Notes under the pieces: model-generated
What the model was told of the DNA's origin: nothing
Databases searched by the model: none
The model's input: the letters and a program-made list of their open reading frames with translations, nothing else
Made by a program: the position numbers and the translations under genes
NCBI RefSeq assembly: GCF_020497125.1
Contig: NC_059077.1
Location: forward strand, 27,169,340-27,233,339
Length of the DNA: 64,000 bases
Direction of reading: 5' to 3'
Source: Mauremys mutica
Taxonomy: Eukaryota > Chordata > Testudines > Geoemydidae
In this document: one piece after another, positions 34,214-46,799 of the stretch
Position numbering within the stretch: position 1 is the stretch's first letter
Layout: each line of letters starts with the position of its first letter

Positions 34214-34622
34214 CACCTCTACCGCTATATAATGCGACCTGATATAACATGAATTCGGCTATAACACGGTAAAGCAGTGCTCCGGGGGAGGCAGGGCTGC
34301 GCACTCCGGTGGATCAAAGCAAGTTCGATATAACGCGGTTTCACTTATAACGCGGTAAGATTTTTTGGCTCCTAAGAAGCAGCAAAGAATCCTGTGGCAC
34401 CTTATAGACTAACAGACGTTTTGCAGCATGAGCTTTCGTGGGTGAATACCCACTTCTTGCATCCGAAGAAGTGGGTGTTCACCCACGAAAGCTCATGCTG
34501 CAAAACGTCTGTTAGTCTATAAGGTGCCACAGGATTCTTTGCTGCTTCTACAGAACCAGACTAACACGGCTACCCCTCTGATATTTGGCTCCTAAGGACA
34601 GCGTTATATCTAGGTAGAGGTG
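34214..34622. mobile_element. Tigger-like (pogo/mariner) MITE interrupted by a retroposon
   Basis: Inverted ends cacctctaccgctatataa and (reversed) cacctctacctagatataac are flanked by TA (34212-34213, 34623-34624). Internal motif 'gataacgcgg'-like units repeat. The element is split by the insertion at 34377-34583. Confidence 0.82.
34377..34583 (+). mobile_element. Palindromic retroposon with 13-bp target duplication, copy B
   Basis: Flanked by tttggctcctaag on both sides (34364-34376, 34584-34596), the site being inside the Tigger-like element. Same plan as copy A: an inverted arm, the same arm in sense orientation, then the single-copy tail with 'gactaacacggctacccctc'. The centre reads cttcttgcatccgaagaag. 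The core at 34459 onward is GCAT, CCGAAGA (one change from CTGAAGA), stem, GAAA at 34487-34490, GCTC, ATGC. Confidence 0.9.
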
Positions 34623-34624
34623 TA

Positions 34625-35450
34625 CTTTTATTAATATCATTTTGCATCAATACTGAGGTCTCTTCCTGTATAAGGATGTGCTCCCCACACTCACTCTGAA
34701 GGGGTTAACATAGGCCAGATGGGCCAATTAACCTATTAGGCTGAAAGGGGGATATTTAGGTGGACAAGAGAACCCTATTTAAGGGAAGCTCACTTGTGCA
34801 GGAACAGTGGGCTTCTATAAGATCAGGGACTTGGTAGCAGAAAGAGGGTTACAGGGAAAAGACCTACAGTCACTCACCCCAGAATGAGAGAAGAGATTTA
34901 GACCCAAAAGGAAGGCTTTGTCTAGCAGACACAGAAGAAAGGGGTTTGGCTAGAAGGGTGGAGAATGCAACCATGGGATATTGGCAAGGTAGGAAGTAGT
35001 CCAGGGGAGTGGCAGGAAGGTTAGTGGTTGCTCAGACCTTTGCTGCTGGAGATAGGGATCTGGACTGGAACCCAGAGTAGAGTGTGGACTTGGGTTCCCC
35101 TATCACTGAGTGGGTGGCGCAGTCTGTGCAGTGAACTTGAAGCCCATCCAAGTCCGTTTGGTCTAGACACTGAGGGAATGGCCCAGCCAGGGCAATGGAG
35201 TTAAGGACTGCCTGGAACAGTGTGGAAGACTGTGATAATACGCTGCAAGGGGAGGACTCTTGTGACTTGGCTGGAGGGCTAAGCCATGAAGATGAGGTGC
35301 TGCAGCTCCTGAGGAGTAAGAGGGGGCTGCAGAGTGACAGAATGAAATAATTGGCCAAGGAACCACAAGAAGAGGGAGTCAGCCTGAAAGAGCTAATCCC
35401 TGCAGCAGCCGGGAGGATGCTTCCCTAACGGTGAGTAGAGGCCTCCCGAG
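34625..35450 (+). other. Possible LTR-type element
   Basis: Purine-rich, non-coding, with a TATA-like 'ctatttaagggaagc' near 34774. Composition resembles reptile LTRs, but no terminal repeat or duplication was found. The - strand open frames at 35032-35366 show no domain. Confidence 0.25.
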
Positions 35451-35523
35451 ACATTTCCGCATAGTATTTTCACAGATCTGTATTTCTACAGACAAATGTC
35501 CATGATGCTTTACAAAGGGAGTA

Positions 35524-35712
35524 CACCTCTACCCCAATATAACACAACCCGATATAACATGAATTCAGATATAACAAGGTAAAGCAGTGGGGGGGGGGGG
35601 GTGGCGCTGCGCACTCCAGCAGATCAAAGCAAGTTCGATATAACGCAGTTTCACCTATAATGAGGTAAGATTTTTTGGCTCCCGAGGACAGCGTTATATC
35701 GGGGTAGAGGTG
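35524..35712. mobile_element. Tigger-like MITE, uninterrupted copy
   Basis: Ends cacctctaccccaatataac and (reversed) cacctctaccccgatataac, flanked by TA at 35522-35523 and 35713-35714. A poly-G run lies at about 35588-35601. It shows what the element at 34214 looked like before interruption. Confidence 0.85.
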
Positions 35713-35714
35713 TA

Positions 35715-37369
35715 TATGCCATTAAAAGCTACCTCTAAAACCCTCATTAGAGGATTTTTTATGAATTTAGTCTTTAATCTCTAACAAACAGTTAGGTCCA
35801 GTTAGTTTTTCGGCAAGGATATACATCTAAGCTTCCAAATATCCCCCAGTAAAGTCACACAAATATCCAAATTTCTCTGTGTTCCACCTCATTCCACAAT
35901 GAATGCCACTCTGCATCACACTTCTCTACTGATCCAACAGACCCTACCAATAATGAGAACTTTCTTACTAATCACAGACTTATTTTTAAATCCTCCATGC
36001 TACCATTCTGTGCTCAAGGCAAAATGTCTGAAAAATTCCCAAGTATGATTCAAATTGCCTACACTAACTCATATAGTTTTCTCTACGGATTTTCTACCAT
36101 AGATATCTACGTTTCTAGCTCTTTTCTGACACGCTTTTCCTGAAAAATTCATTTTACATGCTGGTTCCTACCTCGCTCTCAAATTTCCTTTGGAAGGCAG
36201 AAGAAATCTGCCTTTCCTAGTCAGTCAAGCTTTCATCATACTGATTATGTAATCTGACTGCAGGTTTGATTCATTTCCCAGTTATAATTAAAACACTTCA
36301 TTAGTACAAGTTCTTAAATCTATTTAAAAAATTAAATAAAATTTTAAAGGTTTAAAAGTAAAGTTCTATAAAATGGAGTAGAAATTTCAGTGTCTGAGGA
36401 CCCCTTGTCTAAACAAACATTTCTGTCTTGTCATTTTAAATACTGTAGAGAATTACATGATCTCTTTTGAAGATTTCCAGTAGATGGCTCCTCAGAAGTA
36501 CAATGGACTTTGTACCATTTCATGCATTAAATTAGTGAAGATTCATAGAACTAAGGTGCACTGAAGTTTAATGGTTCTAATTTAAAAGAAGTTTTAAGTA
36601 TGGCAAATGATTGGAATTACAAAACTATGATAAAAATTAATTAAAACACGTAATATTCATCAAGAGGTTGGCTGTACAATCAAATCTAAGAAGTATTATG
36701 ACTGGTTACTTCTTACTCACATTACTTGGGAATTACTTAAGCCTTACATTCTCGTGACTTTGACTGAATAAAACCTCTGCTTTAGATGAGCTCTGTGTAT
36801 TGTTATGATTGGATCACTTTAGTGCATGTGGGCACATGCCAAGTCTAGTGAAATTGATCTGATTCCTTGTTCCATAAAGTCAGTTTCAAAGTGCTGATGA
36901 ATAAAATTCTTCATAATTGTACTCAGCAGTTTTTAGCAGACTCGCATTGTAATAACTAATTACTGTCCCACAAGGCTTTGACCTATCTGCTACTTCTGTC
37001 ATCTAGTTTTCTGCAATTAACCTAACTTCTTTCAATGCTAAACCTTTACCATTATGTTCCAGTTTTAAAAGTGATCTTTAAAAATGTCTTTGACGTCTAT
37101 ATTTTTCTACTTTAATATGGCCTTTACAGGTCAAAATAAATACTTATAGATAAAAATTTGTATTTATTCTGTTTCTTTCACTAGGTGTAATGTTTAAGGT
37201 ATTATTAGACCATTATAACATTTCATTAATACACAGATTTATAAAAAATTGAAAACCACCTATTATGAGAGCATTTAGAATGCGGAACACAGAGTCAATA
37301 TCATATATACATTAATAATACCCACTAAGACTCCAAAAGGAATATAGTAATTGACATACTAGATCTCAC
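35715..37369. other. TTC33 intron, no features recognised
   Basis: AT-rich, no open frames or repeats recognised. Confidence 0.35.
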
Positions 37370-37735
37370 AGAGTTCATGTAAACCAGTATCCTGGCTCTA
37401 ACCATGGCCAGTTCCACATGATGTCAGAGAAAGAATTCCACAATAGGCAGCTGTGGGATAATCTGCCCGCCACACCCCACATTAGATCTCATCTAAATGC
37501 TCAAAAGAGGCTGATTTAAACTCTGAAGCATAAAGTTTAATATCCCTTCCTAACTCCATATATTCTTGTTATCCATTTATCCAAATAAATGTATAATCCC
37601 TTTCTGAATCTTATTAAATTTTTGGCCTTAATGACTTCCTATGGCAATGAGTTCCAAAGATTAAATGTGTTTTGTGTGAAAAAATATATCCTTTTACTAA
37701 CTTTGAATTTTCTACCTTTTAAAAGGAGCAATGAG
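37370..37735 (-). repeat. CR1 LINE 3' end fragment
   Basis: The - strand encodes TQNTFNLWNSLP, matching the CR1 C-terminus (cf. [13 protein letters not shown] at 15140). The flanking 'gagttccaaagattaaatgt' and 'tttgtgtgaaaaaatatatc' are CR1 3' sequence reversed. Confidence 0.7.
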
Positions 37736-39735
37736 CTAAGGGCAGGTAGAGTGCTCTGTCTGCATGGAACTGCACTGATGGCAAGGGATTCTTTATCAGG
37801 TACAAGTATCTTTCCCTGCAGCGCTAACTGAAAATCAGGGTCTAAATGCATGAAATAACTGTTCTTTCTAATTTCTAATTCAAAGCAGCAATAAAACAAC
37901 CCAACCAGTGCCTACGTCGTTGTACTATCACTAAACTTTAAATTACATAATACATGAAGATCCTTGTACTACACTTTGAACGTATAAAGTACTATCTAAA
38001 TATTATTATTATTCCATTGGGCCCTAGTTCAATGATAGGTAAATATATTTAAAATTAACTTAATATATAAGGGGTCCTAAAAAAAAAATATTGCAAAACC
38101 TTAGAACAAGGTTGTTTGCATAGATTTCTCCACACCACTTGGAACTTTTTCCCAGTGGGCCATGTGAGTGATTAAAAGATGGCACAGAAACAATGGTGCA
38201 AGCTCTCTCAAATCTGTAAAATTAAACCTTTCCTTGTACATTTTGCATTGTAATTTCAAAGTAGGGCATCATATGTTTACTTACAAAATTTTCTATGTCC
38301 TGTCTGTATGTGATTCTGTATGGGCCAATGAGTAACTGAGAGCAATGCAAAGATTCTCAGTGACTTATGTGGGCTTTGAATCAAGCCCTAGTTAAGCAAT
38401 TACACACATCCCAGATGGGTTTCTGTAAGCACATACTGTATGCCCTTCACTGACAATTAGGGCATTTAAACCTCATTTTGTCTCTTCAAAAAGTCTTAAA
38501 ATATATTTGTCCAGTAAAATAAAACATATGTTAATGAAAATATGGATAGATGACTGTTCAGTTACTTTCTGTAAATATTTATGGATTCCTACTGTCTTTA
38601 GACAGCATATTTATTTAAACTGTTTATTAAACAACAAAGAAATCTGTACACTTACAATACATTACTTTGCTGCTGACTACGTAAATTGGGAAGCTGCTAC
38701 ATATTAGCATAAAATTTTCTTAACAAACCTAACTAATTACGAGGACTACAGATATGCAAAGATTTATGTAAGTGGTTTCTTTCTGTGTTAATCCTGAGAA
38801 CATACCTAACAGCTATTATTCTTCATGCCTGAAAAGAAAAGATTTGCAAGTGATTCTAAAGAATCCTTGTATCTATCCCAAGAAATTCTAAATAGGATAC
38901 ACATTCTGTAGTGTGTTACTTGTACAATGAGATAGGCAGATGTTTTCCCAAAACTTCAACAATTTTTCTGACAAATTGATCCTTTGCTCAGTGAATCCAT
39001 TATTGTTCCTCTAAATCTGCAGTTAAAAAATTAATTGTCTGATTTAGCTGCATAACAGCTTTATTATTTCTGTTGGTATGATGGGTTGGAACAAATTACC
39101 CAAGTGTATGAAAATACTGTTTAAATATTAACAGTAATATTTTTGGAATGAATTACACGTTCCAATTTTGGCATAAACAAGATTTTCACTGCTCAGATTA
39201 GTGCCTTTAAAAGCAGAAGGGGCATCAAATTACACAAAGTTATGCTTACTGGAAGTTAGTTAACACAAGTCATACCGTAAATGACATCTGTACTAGCCAT
39301 TTGCTTGCATTAGAAGAATGCTGCCAACTTAGTTACGGCCCAACATTTAGGTTTGTTTTTTAAAAAGGTTTTAGAAAACTGCACAGATAACAAATTATTT
39401 CTTTACAATTTTTAAAAATATTTTTGTATTTGAACATTCTCCTGCAGTGTTCTGAATGTGATCACAACAGTACTATGCATTGCAAGAGGATCAGAAAGTA
39501 AACCTAACTAGGAGCACCACAATGAAATTGAACAATTGTGTTACAATTGTCCAAGTAAATGTGAAAAGCAGGAAGGATACAAAATAAATGGTGAAAACTA
39601 AATGTTATTTAAAAAAATTCTTTCAATTTTCAATCTTCTCCAGTGTTATTAAAAAGATAGGCAAGTCACTTTACAAACACATATATTAATCTTGCCAGTA
39701 TCTTTTTAATTACAAACTATGGTTCCAGCTCTGTA
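37736..39735. other. TTC33 intron, no features recognised
   Basis: AT-rich, nothing recognised. Confidence 0.35.
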
Positions 39736-40640
39736 AGTATTCCATGCAGGTGGATGCCTTTGTCAGACAACACAGACTTAAGTCCCAGCAACATGCAGAT
39801 GACACACAGCTCTATCCATCATCACCACATATGACACACCAGTACTATCAAGATGGTCCAGTGTTTGAATGAGATCAGCTCTTGGATGAAGAACAGCTGG
39901 CTAAAATTGAACCTGAGCAAGGCAGAGGTAATGCTGGTGGGCAGAAGAAAGTATTTTGAAGAGCTTGCCTCCACAGTGCTGTCTCCGCTGGATAAAGATT
40001 CACAACTGGTCAATTCAGTCTATAGTCTATGAGTACTCTGGGATTCCTCACTGCCGCTGAGCTTTCCTCACACAGCAGCATCCGCAAGTAATGCCTTCTA
40101 CCATCTCTGCTTGACTAGGAAACATCCTGCCAGACGAAGACCTGGCCTCAGTTACTCATGCTTTTGTTACCTCTCGGCTGGACTATAGCCATATAATATA
40201 ACTGGGCATGAAGCTTTTTTGCACTTAGGAAATCCCAACTACCACAGAATGCCACAGCATATCTCCTCAGTAACACAGGCCACTGGGAACACATCAAACC
40301 TGTCCTCCACTTTCTACACTGGCTTCCCATAAATCTAGAATGAACTTCAAGTTCTTGGTCCTTAGCTTCAAGATGCTCCATGGCCTGAGCCCAGGGTAGC
40401 TAAAAGATCATCTAAAGCTCTAAGACAAAGCTGGTGGTTGACAACTGCATTCCTCTGGAACAAGGGAACTCTCAACAATAAGCATAAAGTCTTTGCAGGA
40501 GATAGAACTTTGTTCAGGGTTGTGCTGAGACTATGGAATGAACTTCCCCAGAAAATAAGGACTGTTACAAACCATACTGCTTTCTGCTCCAAGGGTAAAA
40601 TGCATTTCTTTGACCGTACCCTTCTTCTAATATAAAAAAA
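39736..40640 (+). pseudogene. L2-like LINE reverse-transcriptase remnant
   Basis: Across interrupted + strand frames it reads QQHADDTQLYPSSP, then CLNEISSWMKNSWLKLNLSK and AEVMLVG. Further on come HAFVTSRLDYSH, an ARLL-like region, and FRVVLRLWNELPQKIR. This is the palm-to-thumb region of a non-LTR reverse transcriptase of the L2/CR1 group, with the catalytic Y/F-A-D-D motif present as HADD. Stops and frameshifts are many. 5' truncated. Confidence 0.75.
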
Positions 40641-40894
40641 TAGAAGCAAGTACATTTATATTTTAAAAAAACAAGAGAGAGATACTACCAAAACAAGACA
40701 CTCTGCTGGACATGCTTCCCCTTCTGTGGAGATGAGAGAACAAACAACATATGACAGATATATAGTCACAATCCTTAATGCACCACTGAAAGGTGCTCAG
40801 ATACTACTGTGATGAGTGTGGTATAAAATATATAAAGATTAGTATAGAAAAAAAGCCCTGCTGATGGGCCTGCACAATTACATCATTAACTGAG
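40641..40894. other. TTC33 intron, no features recognised
   Basis: A-rich sequence after the LINE remnant. Confidence 0.3.
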
Positions 40895-41003
40895 TAATAA
40901 ACATAGATTAATAAATTCTAAGGCCTGAAGGGACCTCTGTGTTCACTAGTCTAAACTCTTTATAACACAGGCCACAGAATTTCCCCAAAATAATTCCTAG
41001 AGC
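40895..41003 (-). repeat. CR1 3' terminal fragment
   Basis: 'aggcctgaagggacctctgt' ... 'ataacacaggccacagaatt' ... 'ccaaaataattcctagagca' is the reversed CR1 3' end. Confidence 0.75.
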
Positions 41004-41009
41004 AGTGTT

Positions 41010-41955
41010 TCTCAAACTGGGGTCTGCGGACTCTGGAGTGGCCGGGTGTACCGAACTAGATTCCCTTGCCTGAGGACCCTTGGGCCTTTTTGCCTGGTGC
41101 TGGGGACCTGTGCCTTCTTCTTAGGCACCAGAGATGTGGAGCGGTAGTGGGTGGAGCCCGGTGCTGGGGGTGCACTACGCACTGATGTCAAGGTGCTCGC
41201 TGATTCTTGGTGGGAAGGCTCAGATGCCAGGCAAAGGGCTGACTCCAATAGGAAAGCTTGGAGATGGATATCCCATTCCTTCTGAGTTCTCCTTTACGTG
41301 CGACTCGCCCAAGCACTTGAGACAGAAAAGAGAGAGAAAAGCGGCCACATTGGAGAAGCAGCCACAGCTGGGACCACGCCCCAATCAGGCCACAGCTGGC
41401 CCTATAAAAGGGCTGTGAACCAGGGGCTGAGGCAGTCTCTCTCTTGCTCTGGAGAGAGAAGGGCCTGGCTGCCTGGGAGCTCAGGGTACAGGGAATGGAA
41501 CAGGGCTAGGGAAAGGCAAGGGGTGCACCAGCCTGGTAATTCCCCAGGCTGTGGGCCTGGCTAAAAGGCCAAAACAGGTACTGGGGTTGCAGAGGCAGCA
41601 GCCCAGAGATAGGCAGAGGCAGCTGGTTCAACCTCCTTGCCAATGATGAGTGGCCATGACAGACTGCAATCTGCCCCAGTGAATGGGGGCTAGATGGTGA
41701 CTGGCAGTAGCCACTGAGGCAAAGTGGGTGAGAGGGTTGGGGGTTCCCCTGGGAGGGGAGACCCAGAGTGTGGTGGGGTACTGCTGGGGCAGAACCCCAA
41801 AGTAAGGGGCCCTGGGACTGGGAGGGACATGGGGGGGGGGGGCTGAGGCAAGCGAGACATTGGCCAGCAGAGGACGCTCTGAGTACTGGATGATCTAATT
41901 CCCAAGACGACCAGCAGGAGGCGCTGCGCCAGTGAGTCTTCACTTTGCTACAGTA
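41010..41955 (+). mobile_element. Composite: hAT end followed by LTR-like sequence
   Basis: Begins with the hAT-type end 'cagtgtttctcaaactgggg', whose partner is missing. From about 41330 it has a TATA box ('ccctataaaagggctg' at 41400-41415), a GA-rich leader, a G-run at 41829-41842, and ends 'agtcttcactttgctaca'. The second part looks like an LTR, but without a detected target duplication. Open frames here (for example 41506-41943, - strand) are compositional. Confidence 0.4.
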
Positions 41956-42010
41956 ACCTCACAAATTGCACACAGTATAAACTGATGCAGTATTGTCTTT
42001 ATAATTCTTT

Positions 42011-42284
42011 GGGTCTGGTATACACCTAAAACTTAGGTTTACCAAGTTACTTTGCTCAAGGCTGTGAAAAAAATCATGTCCTGTGCAATGTTGTCTTCCA
42101 CTGGAGACGCAGTTAGGTCGACAGAAGAATTCTTCCATCGACCTAGCCACGACCTCTTTAGGGGGTACATTTACCACAGCAACAGAAAACCCTTCTATCA
42201 GTATAGTAAGTGTCTACACTGAAGTGCTACACTGGCGTAGCTGCAGCTGTGACGCTATAGCATCTGTAGTGTAGCCATATCCTC
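42011..42284. mobile_element. Harbinger-like MITE
   Basis: Ends 'gggtctggtatacacctaaa' and (reversed) 'gaggatatggctacactaca', with internal 'gttaggtcgacagaag' / 'catcgacctagc' pairing. Older than the 33634 copy. Confidence 0.6.
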
Positions 42285-42469
42285 AGACAGACAGACTACT
42301 CCAAGAAGCAGCAGATTAAAGTAACCAGACTTTGGTTATTTTCTCTGAAGCTATTTAGAACTTTTTATATAGCAATGAAAATGTCACAAATCATTTAGTT
42401 TCCTGCTGCTGCCATTACTTGGAAAAGCTGAGAGCAGCAGCATAGAGAGGAGGAGGAGGAGGACCTAAC

Positions 42470-42869
42470 TAGGGTTACCTTATTTCAGGTTCTCAAAAAG
42501 AGGACATTGGGGGAAGCAGCAGGGGAACTCGAGGGGGTACCTGCAGCAGGGGTGCTCACTGGAGGTGGGGGACAGTGTTGCTCTCTGTCACAGTCTCGAG
42601 GCAGAGACAGCCATCAGTCAGCGAATCCCTGTAGGACCCCCTCCCCAGGGCTGGGAGCCAGGGCCTGGGTGGGAGAGATCCGGCAGCTCTGGCTGCAGAG
42701 AAATGGACCAATCAGCTTCAGATGTAGGGCAAGGCCCAATCAGGAAGCAGATCAATGGAGGCTCTTTCTGAGCTGCAGTGTCTGCTCTGCAAAAATTTGA
42801 AAAATCCACCTGGACAGAGGCTCAAAAAAGAGGCAATGTCCGGGAAAACCCAGAAGTATGGTAACCCTA
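42470..42869. mobile_element. MITE with 'tagggttacc' ends
   Basis: Inverted ends tagggttacctta and (reversed) tagggttaccata. Subterminal pairs 'aaaaagaggacatt' / 'caatgtccgggaaaa' follow. GC-rich 400-bp interior, non-coding. Superfamily not certain (hAT-like). Confidence 0.7.
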
Positions 42870-43173
42870 CATAAAACACAGAGAGTAGGGGAATCCATAG
42901 AGTTGAGGTGAAGTGCTTCTCTTCAGCACCTAGGAAGTTCTGGGAGTGAGGAGAAGACAGAAAATGCCTTCTCTTTTCCAGCAATGAGAGGGGGCAGAGC
43001 TTCAAACCTATAAGACATCTAAAAGCCAGAGGCTGATATGCCACGGCCAGACACAGAGGGGATCCCACTTCTTGATCTTTTTTATTCAAGAAATTGCTCA
43101 GCCTGCATTCATGTCCTTATAAGAACCTAAGCAGTTTTCATATCTTAAGCCATTTGCTTTACTTGAAGAACTA
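42870..43173. other. TTC33 intron, no features recognised
   Basis: Nothing recognised. Confidence 0.3.
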
Positions 43174-43384
43174 AGGGGCACATTTTCAAAGGTATTTAGG
43201 TGCCTAAAAATGCAGACAGGCACTTAGTGGCATTTACAAAAGCACATAAACCAGTTGGACACCTAACTCCTATTAAAGTCAATTGGAGTTAGGACTCTCA
43301 TTCACTTAGGTGCTTTTATAAATCCCCATAGGTGCCTATCTGTATTTTTAGGTGCATATATGCCTTTGTAAACCTGGCTCTAAG
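43174..43384. mobile_element. Palindromic hAT-like MITE
   Basis: Long subterminal inverted repeats: 'ggtatttaggtgcctaaaaa' on the left is mirrored by 'tttttaggtgcatatatgcc' on the right, with outer ends 'aaggggcacattttcaaagg' and (reversed) 'cttagagccaggtttacaaa'. Centre around 'agtcaattggagtt'. Confidence 0.65.
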
Positions 43385-45769
43385 TATATCTGATGGTGTG
43401 GTAGGTGGCCCTTCTTGCTTCCTACAGGCTTTGAATAATGCAAAGAGTTAAGTGGCATTTCAGAGAAGCAATTTGTTGTATAAAATCAAGAGGAAAATAA
43501 TTGACTATGAACTGTAGGCTGATGTGAAAGGAAAAATAAATGTCCACTTCTTTGATCCATTAATGTAAAACAAATTATGAGTGTGTTTCATTAGAAACAT
43601 TCAGTGCTTTCAAAAGAAAACTATTAATGGATCCTTATTGTCTACTCCACTGAAATAAAAGGACCATTTCCAATTAATCTAGGGGCCTACTCCTTTGTTT
43701 CAATAGAGCCTTTCTAATGTAACATGTAATGTGCATAGATATGTGAGCCAAATAATTCAGTATATTTGATATGTTACCCACGGGAATTCATGAAGAAAAA
43801 TTACAAAAGCTGTAAAGGGTGTGTCTTAAAACTACTAAAGAACATAAAGCCACAACTAAAGGAGGACTAAGCCTTCAGTATCTATGCACAATGGGATGCC
43901 ATCTTGGTGTTATTTCACTACAACTGGCCTCTGTACATTTGATTATTAATAAACTTCCACATTTTTGAGGAGTTAAACATTCTCCAGCCCAGGAAAAACA
44001 AAACATGACAACATCCAAAGAGGGTGAGAAGGATCATCATCAGACCCCATTCAAATGCTGGGAAAATGTTCAGGTTTTTGTTTTTCTTTAGTTTTGCCAT
44101 TATTTACTTTCTTTTTATAACATTATAGATTCTAATAGTGAATAAAGTATATTTTCCATAAAATAAACAACAAATAATTTACTATAGCACCATGGGTTTT
44201 TTTGTCCTTTTTCTTTTTACCACTAGCCTGTTTTTTTTTTCATCCATATTTTTCAATAGCCACATTTTCCTTCAGAGTATTTTTCCCCTTTTAACTGTTC
44301 ATTCTCTTACTCTTTAATCCTCTCTCTTTTCTGATGTGGACTTTCTTCCTCTTTTACATGCAGTGTTCTCTCTCCTGTCTTTGTCTCATTCCACCCGCTG
44401 GTGCCCTCCCCTCTCCAATCACCAGCCCTTTGGTTCTTATCCCAATAGGGCACTGTGACAAAACATGATCTATATATGCTTAATTTCTAAAATTGCATTT
44501 GAGGATTCACAGAGATGGGAGTGGGGGAGAAGTGGCTTTTGGTCATCACATACTCCCAAACAATAGGGAAATACCTTCTCCTGGAAATCTGAATGGGCAG
44601 TAAGAGTCAACAAATACAGCAATTCCAACATAATACCAGAACTATTCACCTTTGGTTACTGGTGCCTAAATTTTACTAAGGCCTCTGCTAAGAGCAAGTA
44701 TGCACCCAAAGTATTAATACAACTGGTCTGAGAGAAAGCAGAATGTCTCCCTCGGAAATATACCCCAGGCACACACAGGCAATTGTGAATGTTAATTGCC
44801 TTCTTCTCTGCACACCATTGGAAAGTAGGAATATGTATCTTTTTAAAAGGCCAGGGAGAAAGCCTAAGTGGAGAGAGGAGAACATACTGCTGGTGCCAAA
44901 CTAGGGAATCAGTCAAATACTAGGGTTTGGTTTCTGTAAACATTTAACACTGTTTCTCCAGGTCCTCCATCTCACCTGCTGGGCTGCAGTCATTTTGTGA
45001 AATAGTGAAATACTAGATATATTTGGCATCACAACAGGTATGTTCTACTGTGGTATGCCTACATTCAGAAGCAGTTTGACAGTTAACATTGTTTTAAACG
45101 GTAAGGACCAAAAAGAAGCAAATCAGCCATGTGAACCTAAAACATCTTAAATGAAAAACAGAGAATGGCATAACAAAAGCTTAAATGAAAAGCAGAACGA
45201 GGTGATAGGATGTTGAACCCACACATCTTGTCTTCTCTCCCTCTAACTGGCTCCTCATTTCCAATTAAAAAATCCATTGAATGTATGTTACAAAAAGATG
45301 GAAAATCTTATTTTTCTACTTAGGCAAGAAGGGGACACAAGCACATGGACATGCATAAAATAACAGTGTCCAGTAACTTTGCCACTGAAGCCATATAAAA
45401 AGTAAGTCGCTGTGAGGTCAGCAGTTTTCTTAGTCCATACAGCTGATACTGTTACTAACTGGGTGAAACTTTATTATGGGCTGAGTTACAACCTAGTTCA
45501 AACTGGTGTGTGAATACGTCCTTTATTTAAGGTAGTTGTATGAGACAGTGAAGGAGCCACACCTAAAACTTGGACTAATACAGTCTGCCAGAAACCAACA
45601 CCATGTGTGGTTGGGTCAGGAGGCCACTTGGTATTGCAACTAGGTGTGTGTACGGGTGCAGGTGTGTGACTGAACACACAGAAACTAAGAAGAGACAATA
45701 ACAAAGCAAGAGGCAGAAGCAACAAAATAAGAAAGCCAAGAAGTAGCCTGTGAGCACAACGTGATGTTG
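43385..45769. other. TTC33 intron, no features recognised
   Basis: AT-rich DNA with a T-rich stretch at 44190-44290. No gene or transposon was recognised. Confidence 0.35.
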
Positions 45770-46060
45770 GGAAAAACTAGAGAGCTTTGGGTCTGTTGGC
45801 TAAAGAGGTCTCGAGCTATAAACTAAGAAACTGCTCCTTTTGTTCTTAGTCCCTATGGTGTTTGGAGACGCGGGGCTTTGTACATTCCTTGTAAATAAAC
45901 AAGATTGCATCAAAGAGAATACCAGACTCCATCAATTTCTACTTCTAACTGGGAAGTTGCCATGGCCCCAAAATTTGACTAGCCGCTTGGACAGAAAAGG
46001 GACATTACATATCAAGGTTTCAGTGCAGTGTTGGTGGTTGCTGGAGCCTTAACCCACCAA
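45770..46060 (+). repeat. Possible LTR 3' part
   Basis: 'ccctatggtgtttggagacg', 'ttgtacattccttgtaaata' and an adjacent AATAAA near 45893 resemble an R/U5 region. Boundaries not defined. Confidence 0.3.
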
Positions 46061-46641
46061 AACAGCCCTGAAACAGAGCCAGGATGGTTGAGACCAATGA
46101 ATGTATTTGACTAAATGCACTTTTCTTCAAAGTTTGTCTGTGCAGTAAGTGGACACCAAAATATGGGATATGTATTTCACATAGCATATACCTTTTTTTT
46201 CTTTTTTTTTTTTTAGGAGAGGGGTGAGGAGAGAAGTGGCAATAAACTAATTCTTCATAAAATCATATGGATTATTAATGGCAGATTTGGAGATCTTTAC
46301 CTACCTGGAGTAATGATATAATAAATATAATTTTTAAATGTCTCAATTTAAAATTTACATTTAGACACTGGCCAAATTCATACCTGGACAGAGATGTTAT
46401 CATGGCACGCTTGGCAAGAGTAAAAATACTCTAACCTCTTAGATTCCCTGTTATGCTGAAAGAGGAGAGAGGGATCTATCTCTGAGCCTATAACAACCAG
46501 TATTTCTTAAATTCAGTGGCCCATGTCCAGTTGCACTCTCCTTTTACATACACAAGTGGTGGCAGGGTTTTAGGCATATTCTGTTTAAGACTACAATATA
46601 ACTTTGGATTTCTAAATTGACAAAGAATTTTCATGAGTTAC
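46061..46641. other. TTC33 intron, no features recognised
   Basis: Nothing recognised except a T-run at 46193-46214. Confidence 0.35.
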
Positions 46642-46723
46642 CTGTGATTTCATCTCATAAAGTGTAGCATCTTCTGGAGTTAACTGAAGTGCTTCATCCC
46701 ATTTGTGAACAGCTTCCCAGTAC
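46642..46723 (-). CDS. TTC33: TTC33 internal coding exon (first TPR part)
   Basis: An 82-nt exon too short to stand out as an open frame. After one base completing a split codon (…|G), it reads YWEAVHKWDEALQLTPEDAT then LYEMKSQ. This is a TPR segment equivalent to the RYREAIQKWDEALQLTP part of mammalian TTC33. On the - strand the acceptor is ...caactacag before position 46723 and the donor is gtaactc after position 46642. It joins VLMALHEMF at 23982 in phase 0. The preceding exon must end with two bases of the split codon; it was not found downstream of 46723 in this window. Confidence 0.92.
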
Positions 46724-46799
46724 CTGTAGTTGTTAAAACAATATTACGTTCTCACTATGTTTATGAATGGTTTAGACTGGGTATTTCAATTCATATCAT

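Noticed and set aside
41506..41943. Pro/Ser-rich 145-codon frame on the - strand
   Set aside because: It lies in LTR-like, G-rich non-coding sequence; composition explains it.
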